From the NCBI GenBank assembly GCA_026646335.1, contig JAPKFY010000003.1:1-57828 (forward strand): DNA of 57,828 nucleotides, read 5' to 3'. The notes under the pieces were generated by a model. It was not told where the DNA came from. It made no database searches and saw only the letters and a list, made by a program, of their open reading frames with translations. Both the position numbers and the translations under genes were made by a program. This document shows positions 34,691-44,104 of the stretch, piece by piece; position 1 is the first letter of the stretch, and every line of letters starts with the position of its first letter. The stretch is from Aequorivita sp. (lineage in GTDB: Bacteria > Bacteroidota > Bacteroidia > Flavobacteriales > Flavobacteriaceae).

Positions 34691-34876
34691 ATGAAGCAAG
34701 TTTTTTTCATAGTATTTTTTTTAGTTTTCACAATTCTGTTCTCTTCTTGTGCAACAACACAAAAAGCAAATAACAAAGAAATTGAAGTGACAGGCTACAA
34801 CTTGAAAAGTAAAAAAGAACAGATGCAGAACAAAATTCTTTATAAAAAGAATAAGGCTTTGCTCGCAACACCATAA
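34691..34876 (+). CDS. Small lipoprotein of 61 residues
   Basis: Signal peptide with lipobox LFSSCATTQ (Cys20), leaving a mature peptide of about 42 residues that is lysine-rich (LKSKKEQMQNKILYKKNKALL). Such short basic lipoproteins are common in flavobacteria and their role is unknown. A consensus promoter upstream and a terminator 20 nt after the stop show that it is an independent unit, so I consider it real despite its size. Confidence 0.6.
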   Translation: MKQVFFIVFFLVFTILFSSCATTQKANNKEIEVTGYNLKSKKEQMQNKILYKKNKALLATP

Positions 34877-34896
34877 AGCTGAATTAATCAATATAA

Positions 34897-34925
34897 AAAA
34901 ACCCCGATTTTATCGGGGTTTTTGC
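34897..34925. terminator. Terminator between the small lipoprotein and clpX
   Basis: ACCCCGAT (34901-34908) and ATCGGGGT (34912-34919), loop TTT, A7 before and T5 after; works for both converging genes. Confidence 0.85.
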
Positions 34926-34946
34926 TTTTTATAAGTATTTTGGTTT

Positions 34947-36179
34947 TTATGAAACCGCTTTCAACTTCTTAAGAGTTGATTTATTCAATTTTTCTTCCGC
35001 ATACTCCTTCGTAACGTGAACGGTCTTTTCATCGGTGCCAGGCATTTCATACATTGCATCTGTTAACACCGCTTCGCATAATGAACGAAGTCCGCGTGCT
35101 CCAAGTTTGTAATCAATTGCTTGTTCAACTATGAAATCTAATGCTTCTTCAGTGATTACAAAATCAATTCCGTCCATTTCAAACAGTTTTTTATACTGTT
35201 TAATAATGGCGTTTTTAGGCTCTGTAAGAATTGCACGAAGCGTTTCTTTGTCCAGCGGATTCATATAAGTCAAAACAGGAAGGCGCCCTATTATTTCGGG
35301 AATCAATCCAAAATCCTTTAAATCCTTCGGAATAATGTAGCGAAGTATATTGTCTTTCTCCATCTGGTTTTCCTTTACCGAAGCAGTAAAACCAACCGCC
35401 TGCATATTCAATCTTTTTGAAATATGACGCTCAATGCCATCAAAAGCACCGCCGGCAATGAAAAGAATGTTTTCAGTATTTACCTCAATGAATTTTTGAT
35501 CGGGATGTTTTCTTCCACCTTTTGGCGGAACGTTAACCGTTGTTCCTTCCAAAAGTTTCAAAAGTGCTTGCTGCACGCCTTCACCACTCACATCGCGGGT
35601 GATTGAAGGGTTGTCGCTCTTACGTGCAATCTTATCTATTTCATCTATAAAGACAATTCCGTTTTCGGCTTTTTCGAGGTTGTAATCAGCAGCTTGAAGT
35701 AAACGCGTTAAAATACTCTCAACGTCTTCGCCCACATATCCAGCTTCGGTTAAAACCGTAGCATCAACAATAGCCAAAGGAACATTTAGCATTCTTGCAA
35801 TAGTTTTTGCAATCAAGGTTTTTCCAGTTCCCGTTTGGCCAACGATGATGATATTGCTTTTCTGGATTTCAATATCGTCATCGCTTTTTGGCTGGAGCAA
35901 TCTTTTGTAGTGATTATAAACGGCGACCGACATTACTTTTTTGGTGAATTCCTGCCCAATTACATATTGATCCAAAAAGGCTTTTATGATTTTTGGTTTT
36001 TTCAGCATTAAATCTTTGGACAGTTCAGTATTGCCAGAATGCAATGCTTCCTCGACCACAATTCCGTGGGCCTGCTCAATGCAACGGTCGCATATATGTG
36101 CGTCCAATCCTGCAATGAGCAAGTTGGTTTCCGACTTTTTACGGCCACAAAAGGAACATTCTAAATCTTCTTTCGACAT
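34947..36179 (-). CDS. clpX: ATP-dependent Clp protease ATP-binding subunit ClpX
   Basis: 410-residue AAA+ unfoldase that feeds ClpP. The N-terminal zinc domain has CSFCGRKK and CDRC (four cysteines), Walker A is GQTGTGKT, Walker B is [12 protein letters not shown], and the AAA lid and IGF-type loop follow. The ATG at 36179 ([12 protein letters not shown]) fits the family better than the in-frame ATG 15 nt upstream. It lies 25 nt after clpP in tig-clpP-clpX. Confidence 0.95.
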   Translation of the reverse strand: MSKEDLECSFCGRKKSETNLLIAGLDAHICDRCIEQAHGIVVEEALHSGNTELSKDLMLKKPKIIKAFLDQYVIGQEFTKKVMSVAVYNHYKRLLQPKSDDDIEIQKSNIIIVGQTGTGKTLIAKTIARMLNVPLAIVDATVLTEAGYVGEDVESILTRLLQAADYNLEKAENGIVFIDEIDKIARKSDNPSITRDVSGEGVQQALLKLLEGTTVNVPPKGGRKHPDQKFIEVNTENILFIAGGAFDGIERHISKRLNMQAVGFTASVKENQMEKDNILRYIIPKDLKDFGLIPEIIGRLPVLTYMNPLDKETLRAILTEPKNAIIKQYKKLFEMDGIDFVITEEALDFIVEQAIDYKLGARGLRSLCEAVLTDAMYEMPGTDEKTVHVTKEYAEEKLNKSTLKKLKAVS

Positions 36180-36204
36180 ATTATCTTTTTTCAAAATCTA
36201 AGTT

Positions 36205-36879
36205 TTAGTTTCTGGTCAAAATTTCATCAATCATTCCGTATTCCAAAGCTTTGTCTGCTTTCATCCAGTAATCACGGTCACTGTCATCATAAACCTTTTC
36301 GTAGGATTGACCAGAGTGCTTTGCGATTATTTTATAAAGCTCTTCTTTTAAAGTTATTATTTCACGTGCCGTAATCTCAATATCACTCGCCTGTCCTTGC
36401 GCACCGCCCAAGGGTTGGTGAATCATTACCCGCGAGTGCGTCAAGCCGCTGCGCTTTCCTTTTTCGCCAGCACACAACAATACCGCTGCCATTGAGGCTG
36501 CCATTCCAGTACAAATAGTTGCAACGTCTGGTTTTATAAATTGCATAGTGTCATAAATCCCCAAGCCTGCGTAAACGCTTCCGCCAGGTGAATTGATATA
36601 AATCTGGATATCACGCGCGGCATCCGTACTTGCCAAAAACAACAATTGCGCCTGCACGATGTTCGCCACTTGGTCGTTAATGCCAGTGCCCAGGAAAATA
36701 ATCCGGTCCATCATTAAACGGGAAAAAACGTCCATTGCCACGGCGTTCATTTGGCGTTCTTCAATAATATTAGGCGTCAAGTTTGTTGGATACATACTGC
36801 TTATGATTTTGTCATAATACATATCGTTGATGCCTTGATCTTTTATAGCAAAGTTTCTAAATTCGTTACTGTAGTTCAT
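36205..36879 (-). CDS. clpP: ATP-dependent Clp protease proteolytic subunit ClpP
   Basis: 224-residue serine protease with a 30-residue N-terminal extension typical of Bacteroidetes. The catalytic Ser is in TGMAASMAAVLL, the His in MIHQPLGG, and the Asp near the end of the helical domain. The oligomer partner is ClpX. It lies between tig and clpX, as in many bacteria. Confidence 0.95.
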   Translation of the reverse strand: MNYSNEFRNFAIKDQGINDMYYDKIISSMYPTNLTPNIIEERQMNAVAMDVFSRLMMDRIIFLGTGINDQVANIVQAQLLFLASTDAARDIQIYINSPGGSVYAGLGIYDTMQFIKPDVATICTGMAASMAAVLLCAGEKGKRSGLTHSRVMIHQPLGGAQGQASDIEITAREIITLKEELYKIIAKHSGQSYEKVYDDSDRDYWMKADKALEYGMIDEILTRN

Positions 36880-36988
36880 AAATGTTTGTTCGTTTTAAAA
36901 TATACTTTCCTGAACAGGAAAAGGTTTAAATCAAAAAGGCGTCAAATTAAACAATTCAACGCCTAAAGATAACTATTTCTTCGCTGAA

Positions 36989-38308
36989 TTATGCGTAGGC
37001 TTCCTTAATGAATTTATCGTAAGTAACCTCTTTGGTCTTCAAATTTGCATTTTCCTTAAAGAAATTAAGCAATTTAGCAGAGGCCATCTGCTCGCTCAAA
37101 CGTTGCACTTCTTCTTTGTTCGAAAGAATTCGCGCGGCGATGGATTCCAATTCTTCATTTGATGGGTCCATTTGACCAAATTGAGCCATTTGCACTTTTA
37201 TCATATTTTTTGAATAGTCTTTCAACTCTTCAAAAGTAACTTGCAGGTTGTTTTCAGCGCGAAGTTTGCCTTCAATCAATTGGTAACGAAGTCCTTTTTC
37301 ACTTCTTTCATATTCGGCTTTTGCATCTTCTTCTGAAAGTCTTTTTTCGCCGGTCATAGCAATCCAACGCTGTAAAAATTCCTTCGGAAGATCGAATTTG
37401 GTGTTCTCAATCAATGAATCGACAACATCATTCAATAGTTTTTGGTCGCTTTGTTGCGCAAATTGTCCTTCGGCATCTTCCTTGATTTTCACTTTCAATT
37501 CTTCTTCGGAAGTAACTGCGGCCGGCCCAAACAGCTTATCGAATAATTCTTGGTTCAACTCAGCCATTTCGCGTTTGTTCACTTCTTCTATTTTAAAAGA
37601 AACCTCAATGTCTAAACCGTGTGCATCATCATGCGCAACGCCTAAATACTTTTGGTTGTCGTGATCATCGGCAAACATTCCTTTTGTTTTAAGGCTAACA
37701 GTGTCGCCAACTTTAGCGCCAATAAGGCTTTCCAATTGTTTTTTACCAGCAATTTCCTCTGTAGAAAGTGTAGTTTTCTTATCGATCTCTTTTTCAGTTG
37801 AAGTGAAAGTTCCAGTGATTTCATCACCTTTCTCCACTTCTTTTTTTGAAATCAATTTGCCGTATTGTTTGCGGATGGTTTTTACTTGATTGTTGAGCAT
37901 TTCTTTATCTGCAACAATTTTATAGTGCACAACTTCCTTGCCTTTTATGTCAACTTTAAATTCTGGCGCAAGGCCCAATTCAAATTCAAAGGAATAATTA
38001 TCGGCTTCCCAATTTATTTCTGATTCATTTTTCGGAAGTGGATTCCCTAATACGTCCAGTTTTTCTTCGGTAAGAAATTTTTGAAGCGCATCTTGCAAAA
38101 TCTTGTTCACTTCTTCAACCAAAACAGCCTTTCCGTATTGTTTTTTTACCATTCCCATTGGGATATGGCCTTTTCTAAAACCTGGAATATTGGCAGTCTT
38201 CCTGTAATTATTCAATACTTTTTCAACGTTGGCTGAATAGTCGCTTTTTGAAACTTCAACTGTAAGTACAGCATTCAGTTTATCAATGTCTTTTTTTGTA
38301 ATGTTCAT
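36989..38308 (-). CDS. tig: Trigger factor
   Basis: 439-residue ribosome-bound chaperone. The ribosome-binding signature appears as IPGFRKGHIPMGMVKKQYG (near residue 41), then a degenerate PPIase domain (KEVEKGDEITGTF..., IGAKVGDTVSLKT), then a long helical substrate-binding arm. First gene of tig-clpP-clpX with a well-formed promoter. The 109-nt gap to clpP holds no terminator. Confidence 0.95.
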   Translation of the reverse strand: MNITKKDIDKLNAVLTVEVSKSDYSANVEKVLNNYRKTANIPGFRKGHIPMGMVKKQYGKAVLVEEVNKILQDALQKFLTEEKLDVLGNPLPKNESEINWEADNYSFEFELGLAPEFKVDIKGKEVVHYKIVADKEMLNNQVKTIRKQYGKLISKKEVEKGDEITGTFTSTEKEIDKKTTLSTEEIAGKKQLESLIGAKVGDTVSLKTKGMFADDHDNQKYLGVAHDDAHGLDIEVSFKIEEVNKREMAELNQELFDKLFGPAAVTSEEELKVKIKEDAEGQFAQQSDQKLLNDVVDSLIENTKFDLPKEFLQRWIAMTGEKRLSEEDAKAEYERSEKGLRYQLIEGKLRAENNLQVTFEELKDYSKNMIKVQMAQFGQMDPSNEELESIAARILSNKEEVQRLSEQMASAKLLNFFKENANLKTKEVTYDKFIKEAYA

Positions 38309-38333
38309 TTTTTCTCTTCTGAATTTCGGGATG

Positions 38334-38365
38334 CAAAAGTACGGTTTTTTGCAAAACCCGACAAA
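38334..38365 (-). promoter_or_regulatory. tig-clpP-clpX promoter
   Basis: On the minus strand TTTG (38365-38362), a 20-nt spacer, and TACTTTTG (38341-38334). Both boxes match the Bacteroidetes consensus; 25 nt remain to the tig ATG. Confidence 0.7.
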
Positions 38366-38390
38366 TATTTACAAACTGTTGTTCAACCAA

Positions 38391-38735
38391 TTATTTATCT
38401 TCCGGTAAAAGCGAAAATAGTACGGATTGGAAAAGCGAAAGTAATAGGCTGAAAAGTAGTGCCCACCAGATAGTAGTTACCGTAAAACCGCCCACAAAAT
38501 AACCTGCCAATAAAATAATAATGGCGTTGATTATCAACAAAAACAACCCAAAGGTGACAATTGTAATGGGTAAAGTTAAAATGACCAATATTGGCTTGAC
38601 GAACAATCGCAACAAAGCGATGACGATAGCAACAATAATTGCGGAACCATATCCTTCAACATGTACTCCGGGAAGGATTTTTGCCAAAACAACGACAGCT
38701 AGAGCTGTAAGAAGTAATTTGATTATCAGTTTCAT
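38391..38735 (-). CDS. Four-helix membrane protein (phage holin 4 / DUF360 family)
   Basis: 114-residue integral membrane protein with four hydrophobic segments (about 4-22, 30-48, 54-76, 84-106) and short polar turns. It matches the Pfam family labelled phage holin superfamily IV (Membrane protein of unknown function DUF360), whose members are mostly ordinary chromosomal proteins. No phage genes are nearby, so a holin function is not supported. Separate unit between tig and the GDSL lipase gene. Confidence 0.75.
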   Translation of the reverse strand: MKLIIKLLLTALAVVVLAKILPGVHVEGYGSAIIVAIVIALLRLFVKPILVILTLPITIVTFGLFLLIINAIIILLAGYFVGGFTVTTIWWALLFSLLLSLFQSVLFSLLPEDK

Positions 38736-38782
38736 AAGGGAGGTATTAATAAATAGTTAGATAAGCTTTGAGTAAATATAAT

Positions 38783-38810
38783 AAAAAAAACCGCCCTCAA
38801 ATGAGAGCGG
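38783..38810 (-). terminator. Terminator after the GDSL lipase gene
   Basis: Minus strand CCGCTCTC (38810-38803), loop ATTT, GAGGGCGG (38798-38791), one G-U pair, followed by T8. Ends the FadL-lipase operon. Confidence 0.75.
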
Positions 38811-38835
38811 CCATTACTAAACTTAATTTCAAATA

Positions 38836-40368
38836 TTAATTGTTAGTGACCGTTACGGTTCCGTAATTGCCAATATGTACCATTGGAATGGTGGCATCAT
38901 AAGTTTCGTTGATTGCTTTGATTATAAGATTTGCGGTATAAGCATACCCTCTTGGCGTTGGGTGAACACCATCCAAAGAGAATGCGCCACCTGTTACGAA
39001 TTGTGAAGTAAGCACGCCGCCATCATAAGGAATACCCCCATTTGCAACTCTTGCCAATGCTGTTTTTGCATCAACATAAGCTAAGCCTTTTGCACCAGCA
39101 AGCGCCTCGATAGTTGCATTGTATGCTGTGCTTGCAGCAGTTATGCGCGCTTGTTCAGAAACAGCCAACACATATTGATCACTAAGTGGTATTGAAACAC
39201 CGATAACGCCTTGTGGGTTGTTTGGATCTGGAGTAGTTCCCAAGACAGAAGAGGCAGTCAAAACAATAAGGTCATCAGATTTTACTTGGCGCAATTGGCC
39301 TAATAATATCGCCAACGGAGCAGGCAAACTAAAAGGAGGGCCTTGCAAAATAGCTGTTATATCGGTAAGATCATCATCTGTCATTATAGGGAAGTTTTGT
39401 CCTGCAGAGAAATTAATCATGCGCAATGCAGCTTCTTCGGGAGATATAACACCCATTCCTGCCAAGCCCGGCAATATTTGTGTATTGTATGCCCCAAATT
39501 GAGCATTTAATGCTCCGGCAGTAGCAGCATCCAAAGGAATGGCATTTGTTGGAACAGTAGTGAAATACGGAATAGAAGTCACTTCAGGAATGTTTATCAA
39601 AACACCTTTTGCACTATTTCCGGTTAAAGCATCAACTTGTTGGCTATAAACCAAAGCAAAAACATTTGGATCTGTAATGTCATTGCTTCCATAAGTTGAT
39701 GGATCGAAATTTCCGGTTTGGTCAACTCCAGAACCTCCGGAAGTTGCATAACTCAGGATATCGTTATTACCGATCCATAGGCTGAAAAAAGTTGGGTTTT
39801 GGGCCACTGCATCACCTAATACAGTTGCAGATTCACTACTTGCAAAACGCGCAAAATAAGGGTTGGCAGCGCCAGTTGGCACTCCAGCCACATTTCCATA
39901 ACCTGGGGCAACTAGATGAAAACTCTTTGCGCCGGGCACACCCATATTGTTATATGTACTAGGCAGATGATTGGTTATATCTGTAGTTGGTGTTCCTGCC
40001 AAACGAACTGGACCAGGATTTCCATTTGGACCGACGGCCAATACAAATCTGTTTTCAGTAATTTGGTTGCCACTTAAAAGCAATCCTCCAAGGTTATCAC
40101 TCATCAAAGGTTGGTAGAATTCCCCACCCCCTGCAAAGGCAAATTGTTGCGCCATGATGTTTGGATAACTGTTTTTTTGGCCTGTGATATACAAAGCACC
40201 ATCAGCATAACCTGCGGTCAGGGAGTTCCCAACCGAAACATATTTTGAAAGGTTTGCCGTTCCGCTACTGTAAAATCCGTCATCGGTTACAGGGCTATCA
40301 AATTCGGGTTCGCAGCTTACGAAGCCAATGGCCAAAAGCGCGAATGTATATTTAAGTATATTTTTCAT
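38836..40368 (-). CDS. SGNH/GDSL-family lipase/esterase, lipoprotein
   Basis: 510-residue lipoprotein (lipobox GFVSC, Cys19 counting from the ATG at 40368). Catalytic blocks of the SGNH fold: GNSLTAGYADG (nucleophile Ser), WIGNNDIL (Asn), and LDGVHPTPRGY (Asp/His pair). Exported and surface-anchored on the outer membrane. An in-frame TTG at 40386 is less likely than ATG 40368. It follows a FadL-type porin by 18 nt, and this pairing suggests that the enzyme releases fatty acids that the porin takes up. Confidence 0.85.
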   Translation of the reverse strand: MKNILKYTFALLAIGFVSCEPEFDSPVTDDGFYSSGTANLSKYVSVGNSLTAGYADGALYITGQKNSYPNIMAQQFAFAGGGEFYQPLMSDNLGGLLLSGNQITENRFVLAVGPNGNPGPVRLAGTPTTDITNHLPSTYNNMGVPGAKSFHLVAPGYGNVAGVPTGAANPYFARFASSESATVLGDAVAQNPTFFSLWIGNNDILSYATSGGSGVDQTGNFDPSTYGSNDITDPNVFALVYSQQVDALTGNSAKGVLINIPEVTSIPYFTTVPTNAIPLDAATAGALNAQFGAYNTQILPGLAGMGVISPEEAALRMINFSAGQNFPIMTDDDLTDITAILQGPPFSLPAPLAILLGQLRQVKSDDLIVLTASSVLGTTPDPNNPQGVIGVSIPLSDQYVLAVSEQARITAASTAYNATIEALAGAKGLAYVDAKTALARVANGGIPYDGGVLTSQFVTGGAFSLDGVHPTPRGYAYTANLIIKAINETYDATIPMVHIGNYGTVTVTNN

Positions 40369-40386
40369 CTTTAAGATTTTTTTCAA

Positions 40387-41637
40387 TTATAGTTTATAAG
40401 TTAGCCCCAATCCTGGAACGAAAGCATTGGTTTTATAAGTTCCACTAAAAGGAACTGCTACACCATTCTCGAAATAATAGTTATAGGATGCATCAATTTC
40501 TTTAAAGTGTGAATAAAGGAAAGAAGCATCTATTTGTAAATGTTCGCCAAGGTTTACGGTTAAACCAGCGGTAAAGTTATTGCTATCGTTACGCGGTGTT
40601 TCAGGCGCGAAATATCCTTCACGAACAGGAGATTCATCAAAGTAATAACCTGCTCTCAACGTGAACATTTTTGTAGCGTCATATTGCATCCCGAAACGGT
40701 AGATAGAGGCGTTCTTATAATTACGCGCGTTCTTTGAATCTGGAATATCTTCATTAACAAAGTCTATATCCAATGATTCATATACATCCCAAAAAGTACG
40801 GTTGAAATCAAATGCGACAGTCCAGCTTTCACAGAAATCATAGGACATACCAACAGTCAGTTCAGCAGGTAATGGCATTGAAGCTTTAATACCCGTGTTC
40901 TCGAAAGGAGTTAGCGGAGAATTTGGAATATTTTCAAAAGTTGCATCACCTTCCTCTGCATCGAGCATGATTTCTGAACGATAGGTTGCACCAATGTGGA
41001 GTTTATCGGTAGGGTTGAACATAGTACTCGCAACCCAACCCCAGCTAGTTACACCAGTTGCATCAATAGTGACGTTGGCTCGGTTTCCTTCAAGATCGGT
41101 AAGAGTACGGTTCAGGTTTCTGTTGAAATTTACAGAACCAGTAACATAAATAGGACCACCACCGAAACTCAACTTATCGTTAATTTTAAACGAAACAGTT
41201 GGTTGAATGTAAATTGCTTTCAGATCTATATTGTTCACCAAATGCGAACCTGCCCAATCTTTTTCGTACTCTACTGAGCTTCCATAAGGCGTATAAACTC
41301 CTAGACCAAAGGCCATCCAATCTGTGGCCTTATAGGATGCGTACAAATAGAACGGCGTACCCATCGGGCTGTCGGTTTGGGCATTAGCCCCTGTTTCAGT
41401 GTCTTGGTAGGCGATGTTTGAAAACACCCCATGCATACCGGCAGTGACGTTGAATTTATCATCCAAATAGACCAATCCGGCTGGGTTAAAAAACACAAGT
41501 TCACTACTGTTTATAACAGCAACGCCCGTGTGGCCCATTGCCAAGGATTTATTTCCCTGCAAACTTACGCGGTAACCGCCCGCATAAGTAACCGCGCTTG
41601 CGAGTGCAAAAACGGCAAGTACTAATACTTTCTTCAT
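40387..41637 (-). CDS. FadL/OmpP1/TodX-type outer-membrane porin
   Basis: 416-residue outer-membrane protein for uptake of fatty acids or other hydrophobic compounds. Signal peptide of about 19 residues (ending AVTYAGGYRVSLQGNKSLAMG, where the mature N-terminus forms the plug hatch), then a 14-strand barrel; the chain ends LGLTYKL. First gene of the operon with the lipase. A 24-bp near-perfect palindrome lies 63 nt upstream and might control the operon. Confidence 0.85.
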   Translation of the reverse strand: MKKVLVLAVFALASAVTYAGGYRVSLQGNKSLAMGHTGVAVINSSELVFFNPAGLVYLDDKFNVTAGMHGVFSNIAYQDTETGANAQTDSPMGTPFYLYASYKATDWMAFGLGVYTPYGSSVEYEKDWAGSHLVNNIDLKAIYIQPTVSFKINDKLSFGGGPIYVTGSVNFNRNLNRTLTDLEGNRANVTIDATGVTSWGWVASTMFNPTDKLHIGATYRSEIMLDAEEGDATFENIPNSPLTPFENTGIKASMPLPAELTVGMSYDFCESWTVAFDFNRTFWDVYESLDIDFVNEDIPDSKNARNYKNASIYRFGMQYDATKMFTLRAGYYFDESPVREGYFAPETPRNDSNNFTAGLTVNLGEHLQIDASFLYSHFKEIDASYNYYFENGVAVPFSGTYKTNAFVPGLGLTYKL

Positions 41638-41699
41638 AATTGTTATTTCTTTAGAGTTAATTCTGAGGATTAAAAAAAGTTAGGAATTATGTTTTTTAG

Positions 41700-41723
41700 A
41701 TTTCTTATGCGTGCATAAGAAAT
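41700..41723. promoter_or_regulatory. Inverted repeat upstream of the FadL-type gene
   Basis: ATTTCTTATGC (41700-41710), GT, GCATAAGAAAT (41713-41723): 11-bp perfect arms. It lies just upstream of a promoter-like TAACTTTT (minus strand, 41682-41675), so it may be an operator rather than a terminator. Confidence 0.45.
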
Positions 41724-41824
41724 TCCTTTTACAATATTATAAAAAAATTACAACAATTTAGTCTCTTTTTTTTAATTTTTAAAAGCTGCCAGAGAGAATA
41801 TTATCTAATAAAAATCTTTTTATA

Positions 41825-42589
41825 TTATTCTAAAAATTTAAGGCACATTCTATAAAATTCATCGGGATTTTCTGCGTGCAGCCAATGTCCAGCGTTTGAG
41901 ACCGTTCCAATTTTTGCTTTTGGGAAATGTTTCTTGATCAAAAGTTCGTCCATTGGCTCAATATACCCACTCTTTTCACCTCCCAAAAAAAGGGTGTCGC
42001 CTTTAAAAACAGTGTCTTCGGGAAGAGCTACTCCTACTTCCTCTATTTTTTTTGAAAGAACCGGCAAATTAATGCGAAGCGCCAATTCGTTTTTATTTTT
42101 TCGGTAAAGATTTTTCAGAAGAAACAGCCGCGTGCCTTCGTCTTTTATATATTCTGAAAGAACAGCCTCCGCTTCTCCACGGGATTTTATTTTTGAAAAA
42201 TCCAATGCAGACAGTGCCTTCAAAATATCCTGATGGTGCGATGGATAGGCTTTGGGGCCAATATCCGCAACAATCAATTTTGAAACCATTTCGGGATGGG
42301 TTACGGCAAACTGCATTGCAACTTTGCCACCCATAGAATGACCGAGCAGGATTATTTGCTTTAAATCGTGCTCTTCACAATATTTTTTTAAATCTTCAGC
42401 CATCACTTCATACGAAAATTCATCACTGTGAAAGCTGCGCCCGTGGTTGCGCTGGTCTAAAAGATGCACTTCAAAGCCATCTTCCGCCCAACGGTTGCCG
42501 AGGGTTTTCCAGTTGTCACCCATACCGAGGAAGCCATGGAGGATTACGAAGGGTTTGCCGGAGCCGAGTATTTGGGAATGGAGAATCAT
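41825..42589 (-). CDS. Alpha/beta hydrolase, YbfF-like esterase
   Basis: 254-residue soluble hydrolase. Oxyanion-hole turn GFLGMGDNWK near residue 19, nucleophile elbow GHSMGGKVA (Ser about 93), and a C-terminal His in GHWLHAENPDEF. The HG motif and LLDQRNHGRSFHS are typical of the YbfF/acyl-CoA-esterase group. It shares a base with pdxJ (TGATG), so the pair is translationally coupled. Substrate unknown. Confidence 0.85.
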   Translation of the reverse strand: MILHSQILGSGKPFVILHGFLGMGDNWKTLGNRWAEDGFEVHLLDQRNHGRSFHSDEFSYEVMAEDLKKYCEEHDLKQIILLGHSMGGKVAMQFAVTHPEMVSKLIVADIGPKAYPSHHQDILKALSALDFSKIKSRGEAEAVLSEYIKDEGTRLFLLKNLYRKNKNELALRINLPVLSKKIEEVGVALPEDTVFKGDTLFLGGEKSGYIEPMDELLIKKHFPKAKIGTVSNAGHWLHAENPDEFYRMCLKFLE

Positions 42590-43302
42590 CAGCTCAGTTT
42601 TCTTAAATATTCTGAAATCACTTTTTCCAACCCATCATAAAGCGCCTCACTAATAAGCGCATGCCCAATGCTCACTTCTAATAAATTTGGGATGTTTTCC
42701 TTAAAAAATGCAATATTTTCCAGTGAAAGGTCATGGCCTGCATTAATGCCCAAATGCAACTTATTTGCTAGAATTGCACATTCAGTATAGGGTTTTATGG
42801 CCTCTTTGTTTCCCAGGGAATATTGTTTGGCAAATTCTTCGGTGTAAAGTTCAATTCGATCAGTGCCAGTTTCGGCGGCGCCTTCAATCATTTGTAAGCT
42901 TGGATCTACAAATATGGAAGTACGTATGCCGTTTCGTTTGAATTCAGAAATTATCTCCTTTAAATAAGCTGCGTGTTTCACCGTGTCCCAACCAGCGTTG
43001 GAAGTAATTGCATCAACAGCATCCGGCACCAAGGTTACTTGCGTAGGCTTTATTTCCAAAACCATTTTCGTGAAATTATCCATTGGGTTTCCCTCTATAT
43101 TGTATTCCGTGGAAACAATGGACTTTAAATCGTACGCGTCTTGATAGCGTATGTGACGTTCGTCGGGTCTTGGATGGATTGTGATTCCCTGTGCCCCAAA
43201 TTTTTCAATGTCTTTTGCTACCTGCAATAAATCGGGCACATTGCCGCCGCGCGCATTGCGCAACGTGGCAATTTTATTTATGTTTACGCTTAATTTTGTC
43301 AT
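42589..43302 (-). CDS. pdxJ: Pyridoxine 5'-phosphate synthase PdxJ
   Basis: 237-residue TIM-barrel enzyme that condenses 1-deoxyxylulose 5-phosphate and 3-amino-2-oxopropyl phosphate to pyridoxine phosphate. Signature blocks: NINKIATLRNARGGNVPDLL, HPRPDERHIRYQD (catalytic His/Glu region), VTLVPDA, LGINAGHDLSLENI and VSIGHALISEALYDGL. Complete. Overlaps the downstream hydrolase by one base; an exact -7 box lies 19 nt upstream. Confidence 0.97.
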   Translation of the reverse strand: MTKLSVNINKIATLRNARGGNVPDLLQVAKDIEKFGAQGITIHPRPDERHIRYQDAYDLKSIVSTEYNIEGNPMDNFTKMVLEIKPTQVTLVPDAVDAITSNAGWDTVKHAAYLKEIISEFKRNGIRTSIFVDPSLQMIEGAAETGTDRIELYTEEFAKQYSLGNKEAIKPYTECAILANKLHLGINAGHDLSLENIAFFKENIPNLLEVSIGHALISEALYDGLEKVISEYLRKLS

Positions 43303-43321
43303 TTTTTTGTGTTAGAATTAA

Positions 43322-43329
43322 CAAAAATA
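43322..43329 (-). promoter_or_regulatory. -7 promoter box for pdxJ
   Basis: Minus strand TATTTTTG, exact TAnnTTTG, 19 nt before the pdxJ ATG. Confidence 0.4.
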
Positions 43330-43390
43330 CAAACCTTCTAATCGCTAATGAACCTTTATTTTAAGTAATTTGCGTTAAAAATAATTTTCG

Positions 43391-44047
43391 ATGGAAACCC
43401 TAAATTATATTATCAACGATATTGAACCGTTTGACATTTCTGCGAAGATAAAAGACGTGCAAACAGTTTTCAATCAGCTAACCTATTCACACGTCCCTGT
43501 TCAAAAGGATGGTCATTTTGTAGGTTGTGTTTCTGAAAATGACGCATACTGTTTTGACAACACCAAATTGCTCAGTGATTTTCAGTATGCCTTGGAACCT
43601 TTTCATGTGCTTGAGGACACCAATTGGCTAGATATTTTAGAGGCTTTTGCTTTAAACAACAGCAATATTATGCCAGTGTTAGGTGCGGAGAACAAATATT
43701 TGGGATACTATGAATTGGGCGATATTATGAGTCTTTTCAACAACACCCCATTTTTGAACGAAACAGGTGGAATTATTGTAGTTGAAAAAGGAATTCAGGA
43801 TTATTCATTCAGTGAAATATGCCAAATCGTCGAATCCAACGGAACACGGATATTTGGTATATTTATTTCAAATATAGAAAATGACATTGTTCAGGTTACC
43901 CTAAAAGTGGGGCACACCGCTATGAATAGTATTGTTCAAACTTTTAGAAGATATAACTATACCGTGATTAGCCATCATGAAGAGGATAAATTTTTGGAAG
44001 ATTTGAAGGAACGCTCCAAATATTTGGATAAATACCTTAATATATAG
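43391..44047 (+). CDS. CBS-domain protein
   Basis: 218-residue cytoplasmic protein with two CBS motifs (residues about 1-65 and 70-130; SHVPVQKDGHFVGCVSENDAY and NNSNIMPVLGAENKYLGYYELGDI) and a C-terminal domain of about 80 residues with an ACT-like pattern (GTRIFGIFISNIENDIVQVTLKV). CBS pairs bind adenine nucleotides and regulate partners. Followed by nadK after 57 nt; in flavobacteria it often sits before nadK, but a functional link is not shown. Confidence 0.8.
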   Translation: METLNYIINDIEPFDISAKIKDVQTVFNQLTYSHVPVQKDGHFVGCVSENDAYCFDNTKLLSDFQYALEPFHVLEDTNWLDILEAFALNNSNIMPVLGAENKYLGYYELGDIMSLFNNTPFLNETGGIIVVEKGIQDYSFSEICQIVESNGTRIFGIFISNIENDIVQVTLKVGHTAMNSIVQTFRRYNYTVISHHEEDKFLEDLKERSKYLDKYLNI

Positions 44048-44052
44048 CAAGC

Positions 44053-44069
44053 AGTGTTCAGTGTTCAGT
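44053..44069 (+). repeat. Short heptad repeat between CBS gene and nadK
   Basis: AGTGTTC twice followed by AGT at 44053-44069, the same type of 7-bp tandem unit as elsewhere in the window. Confidence 0.4.
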
Positions 44070-44104
44070 AAAAAAGTAAATAAAAAACAACAATATCAAT
44101 ACTA

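Noticed and set aside
38391-38735. Prophage remnant because of the holin family name
   Set aside because: No other phage genes, integrase or attachment repeats; the family is mostly non-phage.
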